Source of the DNA: CAYMLL01 sp964390645
Lineage (GTDB): Bacteria > Planctomycetota > UBA8108
Direction: 5' to 3'
Assembly (NCBI GenBank): GCA_964390645.1
Contig: CAYMLL010000256.1
Coordinates: 1-11,279, forward strand
DNA: 11,279 bases
Shown: positions 7,644-11,279 of the stretch, one piece after another
Numbering within the stretch: position 1 is the stretch's first letter
Layout of the letters: each line of letters begins with the position of its first letter
The notes under the pieces: model-generated
The model's input: only the letters and a program-made list of their open reading frames with translations
Told to the model about the DNA's origin: nothing
The model's database searches: none
Position numbers and translations under genes: made by a program

Positions 7644-8353
7644 TCGAGATCGACGGACTCGTTCGCAAGTACGGCAGCCACGTTGCGGTGGACCAGCTCG
7701 ATCTCCTCGTCGACGACGGCGTGTTCTACACATTTCTCGGCCCGAACGGCGCCGGAAAGACGACGACGCTGAAGGTGATGGCAGGACTGCTGCGTCCGAC
7801 AAAGGGTACCGTGCTCATCGACGGCGTCGACGTCGTCAAGTCGCCGGTCGAGGCGAAGAGGCGGATCGGGTACATCCCCGATCATCCCTTTCTCTACGAC
7901 CGCCTGCGCGGATGGGAGTTCCTCAGCTTCATCGGAGGACTCTACAGCATGCGACGCGAGGACATCGTCGCTCGGGGCGAGGAGCTGCTCGAGACCTTCA
8001 GCCTCGCCGACAAGGCGCACGATCTCATCGGCAGCTACTCGCACGGCATGCGCCAGCGGCTGGCGTTCTGCGCTTGCTTCCTGCACGGCCCTCGGGTCGT
8101 CATCGTCGATGAGCCCTGGGTCGGACTCGATCCTCGCAACGTCCGCACCGCGATCGAGTTCCTGGAGAGCCGTGCCGCGGAGGGCGTGACGATCTTCATG
8201 TCGACGCACTCACTCGACATCGCGCAGGATATCGCCCAGCGCGTCGGCATCATCCACCAGGGACGTCTACTCTACGACGGAACGCTCGACGACCTGCGCG
8301 CTGGCAGCGAAAGCAGCGACCTCGAGGAAATTTTTCTGCGGATGACCGTCTGA
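7640..8353 (+). CDS. ABC transporter ATP-binding protein
   Basis: This is a complete 237-residue nucleotide-binding domain. Walker A is GPNGAGKTT (34-42, Lys40), the ABC signature is YSHGMRQR (133-140), Walker B is VVIVDEP with Asp157 and the catalytic Glu158, the D-loop is GLDP (162-165), and the switch is His190. The Q-loop position reads YIPDHPFLYDRL, with Asp81 where most ABC ATPases have Gln. An acidic residue there is familiar from EcsA-like exporter ATPases, so this is not by itself a sign of inactivity. It should energise the permease encoded two genes upstream. The start overlaps the preceding stop by ATGA and has AGGAG (7627-7631) eight bases upstream. The product ends shortly after the NBD, with no extra C-terminal domain. 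Confidence 0.94.
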   Translation: MIEIDGLVRKYGSHVAVDQLDLLVDDGVFYTFLGPNGAGKTTTLKVMAGLLRPTKGTVLIDGVDVVKSPVEAKRRIGYIPDHPFLYDRLRGWEFLSFIGGLYSMRREDIVARGEELLETFSLADKAHDLIGSYSHGMRQRLAFCACFLHGPRVVIVDEPWVGLDPRNVRTAIEFLESRAAEGVTIFMSTHSLDIAQDIAQRVGIIHQGRLLYDGTLDDLRAGSESSDLEEIFLRMTV

Positions 8354-8376
8354 CAGCTCCTTGATTTGCCCTGCCG

Positions 8377-8395
8377 GCCGGAGCGACACTCCGGC
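8377..8395 (+). terminator. Strong hairpin without U-tract after the exporter operon
   Basis: GCCGGAG and CTCCGGC form a perfect 7-bp, GC-rich stem around the 5-base loop CGACA. It lies 24 bases after the ATPase stop in the only sizeable gap of the plus-strand array. No run of T follows, so it is not a classical intrinsic terminator. It could be a weak or factor-assisted terminator, an RNA 3'-end stabiliser, or an attenuator controlling the downstream pair. Confidence 0.35.
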
Positions 8396-8432
8396 GTCAG
8401 AGCCTCCACGAAACAGGTCCACCGATTCCCCC

Positions 8433-8438
8433 GGAGGG
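8433..8438 (+). promoter_or_regulatory. Ribosome-binding site that fixes the LOR-family gene start
   Basis: GGAGGG lies six bases before ATG 8445 and is one of the best Shine-Dalgarno matches in the window. It rules in favour of that ATG over the in-frame TTG at 8361, which would add 28 residues of low-complexity, unconserved sequence spanning the hairpin. Confidence 0.8.
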
Positions 8439-8444
8439 ACGAAG

Positions 8445-9017
8445 ATGTTCGACGGCAACGATTACCTCATCCGGCGAAAGGTGTTCACGATTCTGGGCGC
8501 GAAGTTTCACGTCTTCGACGCCGACGTCGACCTGGTGCTCTTCAGCGAGCAGAAGGCGTTCAAGCTCAAGGAGGACATCCGGGTCTTCGCGGACGACTCG
8601 AAGAGCGAAGAGCGTCTTCTGATCAAGGCGCGCAGCATCATCGATTTCGGCGCCGCCTACGACGTGATCGATCCGGTCGCGAGCGAGAAGATCGGAGCAC
8701 TGCGTCGAAGGGGACTGAAGTCGATCTTCCGGGACTCGTGGGAGCTCCTCGACAACGACGATCTGGTGATCGGCAAGATCCGGGAGGACAGCGCACTCCT
8801 CGCGACGATCCGTCGCCTGCTCGCCAACCTCGTTCCGCAGACGTTCGAGGCGAAGATCGGCGAGCGGCCGGTGGCACGGTACAGGCAGCGCTTCAACCCC
8901 TTCGTCTTCAAGCTGGAGGTCCGCATCCTGGACGGCGCACGCGATCTCGTCGACCCGCGGCTGCTGCTCGCCTGCGGCATCCTCCTCGTCGCGATCGAAG
9001 GACGGCAGCGTGGTTGA
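8445..9017 (+). CDS. LURP-one-related / scramblase-like (tubby C-terminal-like) protein
   Basis: The protein is 190 residues long. The pattern YLIRRKVFTILGAKFHVFDA, then SEQKAFKLKEDIRVFADD, LLIKARSIIDFGAAYDVID and GALRRRGLKSIFRDSWELLD matches bacterial members of the LOR/phospholipid-scramblase-related group, which adopt a tubby-like beta-barrel around a hydrophobic helix. Here that helix is probably the C-terminal segment DPRLLLACGILLVAIEG (170-186). There is no signal peptide, so it is probably cytoplasmic or at the inner face of the membrane. The bacterial function is unknown; lipid or membrane binding is an inference from the fold family. The following zinc-ribbon gene overlaps its end by 8 bp, indicating coupling. 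The nearest upstream gene is the exporter ATPase, 91 bp away across a hairpin. Confidence 0.82.
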   Translation: MFDGNDYLIRRKVFTILGAKFHVFDADVDLVLFSEQKAFKLKEDIRVFADDSKSEERLLIKARSIIDFGAAYDVIDPVASEKIGALRRRGLKSIFRDSWELLDNDDLVIGKIREDSALLATIRRLLANLVPQTFEAKIGERPVARYRQRFNPFVFKLEVRILDGARDLVDPRLLLACGILLVAIEGRQRG

Positions 9018-9327
9018 GCTCGGGCCCGGACAGACGCCGGGCGAGACGCCCGACGGGGACGGCATCGAGGTCTACTGCGACTGCGGGCACCTGTTTCACG
9101 CGAAGAAGAGCCTCGGCGGCGGACTGACGAACTGCCCGCGCTGCCACAAGGCCGTCGAGGTGTCCGGCGGCCCGGAGCCGTTGTTCTGGATCCTCCTCGG
9201 AGGCGGCGTGCTGGTCGTGCTGACGATCGCCGCGCTGGTCTTCCTCGTCACCAAGAGCGCGCCCGGAGCCTTGATCGTGCTGATCATCGGCGCGGCGATC
9301 ACCGGCATCGCGGTGATGCTCTCCTGA
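9010..9327 (+). CDS. Small zinc-ribbon protein with two membrane helices
   Basis: This 105-residue protein reads from GTG 9010, with AAGGA at 8998-9002 seven bases upstream, and overlaps the previous gene by 8 bp. The N-terminal part holds CDC (Cys23, Cys25) and CPRC (Cys42, Cys45) separated by 16 residues. This is a likely four-cysteine zinc knuckle with the context YCDCGHLFHAKKSLGGGLTN. Two hydrophobic segments follow, about 58-80 and 86-104, joined by a short TKSAPG turn, so both termini probably face the cytoplasm. I do not recognise a named family beyond 'zinc ribbon plus membrane helices'. Coupling to the LOR-like gene suggests that the two act together, perhaps with this protein as a membrane anchor. 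Confidence 0.8.
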   Translation: MVELGPGQTPGETPDGDGIEVYCDCGHLFHAKKSLGGGLTNCPRCHKAVEVSGGPEPLFWILLGGGVLVVLTIAALVFLVTKSAPGALIVLIIGAAITGIAVMLS

Positions 9328-9373
9328 GGCGAGCCGCGAGCCGCTCCGAGCCCTCCCGGACCACCGCTGGGTC

Positions 9374-10915
9374 TCACTTGCGCAGCGGCCAGGGGCGAAC
9401 GCCCACACGCGTGGCCCACTTCCCGAACTCGGCCGCCATCGCCTCGACACGTTCGGGATACTTCGCCGCGACGTCGTCGAGCTCGGTACGATCCGCCTCG
9501 AGATCGTAAAGCTCCCACTCCTCCTTGTGGGATGACACGAGCTTCCACCTTCCGCGCCGGACCGCACGGTCACCCTGGTGCTCCCAGAAGAGAGCGCCTC
9601 GCTCCACCGGCCGTCCGCCGAAGGCAGGCACAAGGCTGCGCCCCTCGGTCGGCAGGATCCGGCGTCCGTCCCGCTCCTGCGGATACGTCGCCCCGGCGAG
9701 CTCGACGCAGGTCGGCAGGATGTCCATGACGTGACCGACCGTCGTCTCGAGCTCACCGCGCCGCGGGATTCCCGCCGGCCAGCGAACGATCAGCGGCGTC
9801 GCGATGCCGCCCTCGTGGACCTTCGACTTGTAGCGGCGAAACGGCGTGTTCGACGCGTTCGCCCAGCCGAGCCCGTAGCTCGCATAGGACGCGGCGGTCC
9901 CGATGGGAGCGCCCTTCTCGCCGCGAGAGAAGCCGCCCAGACCGCCCTCCGCGCTGGCTCCGTTGTCCGAGAGGAAGAGCACGAGCGTGTTCTCGCGCAC
10001 GCCGGCCGCGTCGATCGACGCGAGGAGGCGGCCGATGCCCTGATCGAGCGCGTCGACCTGAGCGGCGTAGACCGCCATGCGGAGATCGAGATCGTCCTTC
10101 TTCTTCGCGCTCTCCCACAGGACCGACTGCGGGTCTCGCGGCGACAGCCTCCAGCGACGGTCGACAATCCCCGTCGCGAGCTGACGCCGGTGGCGCTCGG
10201 CGCGCACGGAGTCCCATCCACCGCGGTACTTGCCGCGGTACTTCTCGATGTCCCGTGCTCTGGCCTGCAATGGCCAGTGCGGTGCGATGTGCGCGACGTA
10301 GAGGAAGAAGGGACTCTTCGCCGCGACCGCCTCGCCGATGAACGTCGCGGCCCTGTCGTTGAAGGCGTCGGTGGTGTACCAGCCGGGTCCGGGTTCGATC
10401 TCCTCGTCGTCGAGAACGAGGCTGCGGCCCTTGCGGACCCGGAAATAGAAGCCGCCGCCCTGCGGCACTCCGTAGAATCTGTCGAAACCGCGGTCACGCG
10501 GCCAGCGCCCGCGCGCGGAGCCGACATGCCATTTGCCACACATCATCGTGCGGTAGCCGGAGCCGCGAAGGACCTCCGCGATGGTCACGCAGCGATCGTT
10601 GAGGTGACCCTGATACGACGGAACGCCCCTGTCCCCGGTCATGTGGCCGACACCCGCCTGGTGCTGGTAGACGCCGGTCAGGAGCGCCGCACGCGTCGGG
10701 CAGCAGCGTCCCGTGTTGTAGAAGCTCGTGAAGCGGAGACCATCGGCGGCCAGCCGGTCGAGGTGGGGCGTCTCGATCTCTCCTCCGTAGCAGCCGATGT
10801 CGGAGAAGCCCATGTCATCCGCGAGGATGACGACAATGTTCGGACGCGGGGCGGCGATGACGTCGAACGCCGACACCGAGGCGACGACGAAGACCAGGAG
10901 TCGAGCAGCGAACAT
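9374..10915 (-). CDS. Secreted sulfatase (arylsulfatase family)
   Basis: This 513-residue protein has a signal peptide (MFAARLLVFVVASVSAFDVIAAP) followed by the classical sulfatase start RPNIVVILADDMGFSDIGCYG, whose Asp33-Asp34 are metal ligands. The formylglycine motif CCPTRAALLTG has Cys71 as the residue to be oxidised by a formylglycine-generating enzyme. MCGKWHVG, HWPL and LFLSDNG (metal-site Asp317-Asn318) complete the active site. It should hydrolyse a sulfate ester in the periplasm or outside the cell; the substrate cannot be inferred. A start at 10915 is chosen because GAGGAG lies eight bases upstream and it yields a clean signal peptide. The frame is open to 11119, but that extension lacks a signal and would cross the divergent gene. 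It is convergent with the zinc-ribbon gene. Confidence 0.95.
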   Translation of the reverse strand: MFAARLLVFVVASVSAFDVIAAPRPNIVVILADDMGFSDIGCYGGEIETPHLDRLAADGLRFTSFYNTGRCCPTRAALLTGVYQHQAGVGHMTGDRGVPSYQGHLNDRCVTIAEVLRGSGYRTMMCGKWHVGSARGRWPRDRGFDRFYGVPQGGGFYFRVRKGRSLVLDDEEIEPGPGWYTTDAFNDRAATFIGEAVAAKSPFFLYVAHIAPHWPLQARARDIEKYRGKYRGGWDSVRAERHRRQLATGIVDRRWRLSPRDPQSVLWESAKKKDDLDLRMAVYAAQVDALDQGIGRLLASIDAAGVRENTLVLFLSDNGASAEGGLGGFSRGEKGAPIGTAASYASYGLGWANASNTPFRRYKSKVHEGGIATPLIVRWPAGIPRRGELETTVGHVMDILPTCVELAGATYPQERDGRRILPTEGRSLVPAFGGRPVERGALFWEHQGDRAVRRGRWKLVSSHKEEWELYDLEADRTELDDVAAKYPERVEAMAAEFGKWATRVGVRPWPLRK

Positions 10916-10923
10916 CGGCAGGG

Positions 10924-10929
10924 CTCCTC
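10924..10929 (-). promoter_or_regulatory. Ribosome-binding site deciding the sulfatase start
   Basis: On the minus strand GAGGAG lies eight bases before ATG 10915. Together with the signal peptide it fixes the start and excludes the longer reading frame that reaches 11119. Confidence 0.75.
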
Positions 10930-10954
10930 GGGGCTGTTCGTGAGCGCGAAGACG

Positions 10955-10968
10955 GCTACCATGATAGC
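10955..10968. promoter_or_regulatory. 14-bp imperfect palindrome overlapping a possible sulfatase -10 box
   Basis: GCTACCATGATAGC is an inverted repeat with one mismatched pair (GCTA/TAGC arms with CAT/ATG inside), in the 109-bp gap between the divergent sulfatase and M64-like genes. On the minus strand it contains TATCAT (10966-10961), five of six bases of the -10 consensus, about 45 bases before the sulfatase ATG. No convincing -35 sits 16-18 bp further upstream. A regulator bound here could control both genes, but this is inferred from position only. Confidence 0.3.
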
Positions 10969-11024
10969 GGATCGCCGCCGAGCGATCCCGCGCCAAGCAG
11001 ACCTCGGACGCCGAAAACACGAGC

Positions 11025-11279
11025 ATGATACGACCGATGACGCTGACACTGCTGCTCACGACCGCTCTCTCCGCGTGCGCCTCCCCGCAAGGCACGGATT
11101 CCTTCGACGACGGGTTCACCGGACGCAGCGCTCGCTTCGACTACTTCCATACCGGAACGGCCACCCGGGAGCACGTCAGCCTCGACCAGATCCGCATCGA
11201 GGGTGAGTGGCCCGGCAGCCTCACTCACCTCATCGACGAGACCAACCTCGGCTAGTACCTCTTCGTCGTCACGGACATG
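11025..11279 (+). pseudogene. M64-like peptidase N-terminus interrupted by in-frame TAG (partial)
   Basis: The frame begins with a lipoprotein signal (MIRPMTLTLLLTTALSACAS, lipobox LSAC, Cys18). It continues with FDDGFTGRSARFDYFHTGTA, VSLDQIRIEGEWPGS and THLIDETNLG. This is the N-terminal beta-domain pattern of IgA-peptidase M64 (PF09471 family) proteins: 'DYFHTG', 'sLD', 'W.GS..hLid..nlG'. A TAG at 11253-11255 stops the frame after 76 residues. The next eight codons, up to the window edge, read YLFVVTDM, which is what family members have next ('NLGxYLFeV.D'). The interruption therefore looks like a point nonsense mutation, a base-call error or recoding rather than a true end. The catalytic HExxH region would lie beyond the window. 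ATG 11025 has only a weak ribosome site; ATG 11037 is an alternative start. Confidence 0.62.

Noticed and set aside
8361..8444. TTG start adding 28 residues to the LOR-like protein
   Set aside because: No ribosome site there, unconserved composition, and it spans the hairpin; ATG 8445 has GGAGGG six bases upstream.
9348..9375. Possible bidirectional terminator between the zinc-ribbon and sulfatase genes
   Set aside because: The GAGCCC/GGGTCTC pairing needs a bulge and a 15-base loop, has no T-tract and runs into the sulfatase stop codon.
10916..11119. N-terminal extension of the sulfatase to 11119
   Set aside because: It lacks a signal peptide and would cover the divergent lipoprotein gene; ATG 10915 has GAGGAG and a proper signal peptide.
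9578..11206. 542-codon plus-strand open frame antisense to the sulfatase
   Set aside because: The opposite strand encodes a complete sulfatase with all active-site motifs; the antisense product has no recognisable domain.
11253..11255. Genome-wide amber recoding (for example pyrrolysine) as explanation of the TAG
   Set aside because: Two other genes here (UnbV end at 118-120, lysA at 3963-3965) stop at TAG with no family-like continuation, so TAG works as a normal stop in this genome.
1..11279. Mobile elements, CRISPR arrays, tRNA or rRNA genes
   Set aside because: I saw no transposase or integrase motifs, no spaced direct repeats and no recognisable tRNA or rRNA sequence on either strand.

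Overview
The window is 11.3 kb of GC-rich, densely packed bacterial chromosome. I see no phage, insertion sequence, CRISPR or RNA gene. The gene mix suggests a Gram-negative environmental bacterium, most likely Planctomycetota or a neighbouring phylum. The clues are an ASPIC/UnbV protein end, a secreted sulfatase, several lipoproteins, a PF16949-type ABC permease and an M64-type peptidase. This assignment rests on gene content alone and is moderately confident.

Layout: (1) At 1-120 is the C-terminus of an ASPIC/UnbV protein. It overlaps, tail to tail, a minus-strand lipoprotein built almost entirely of eight TPRs (104-1066). (2) A divergent gap with a 20-bp palindrome and a weak promoter leads into a tightly packed plus-strand array from 1215 to 9327. 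It begins with fumarase (fumC) and diaminopimelate decarboxylase (lysA). An HExxH lipoprotein of the predicted aminopeptidase family follows, overlapping lysA by 11 bp. (3) Next comes an ABC exporter module: a polytopic permease (5019-6689), a membrane-anchored periplasmic protein of unknown function (6699-7643) and the ATPase (7640-8353). All are joined by ATGA overlaps or a 9-bp gap. (4) After a 91-bp gap holding a strong hairpin lies a pair: a LURP-one/scramblase-like protein and a small zinc-ribbon membrane protein overlapping it by 8 bp. (5) A convergent sulfatase (9374-10915, minus) is divergent from a lipoprotein that starts at 11025 and resembles the N-terminal domain of M64 peptidases.

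The fumarase and LysA are housekeeping metabolic enzymes. The peptidase, permease, periplasmic protein and ATPase look like one translationally coupled envelope unit: an exporter of unknown substrate with two membrane-tethered extracytoplasmic partners. The following LOR/zinc-ribbon pair may belong to it or may be a separate unit.

The most notable anomaly is an in-frame TAG at 11253 in the M64-like gene, after which the same frame still reads family-like sequence to the window edge. The other candidate for a poorly described system is the exporter module with its coupled HExxH lipoprotein.
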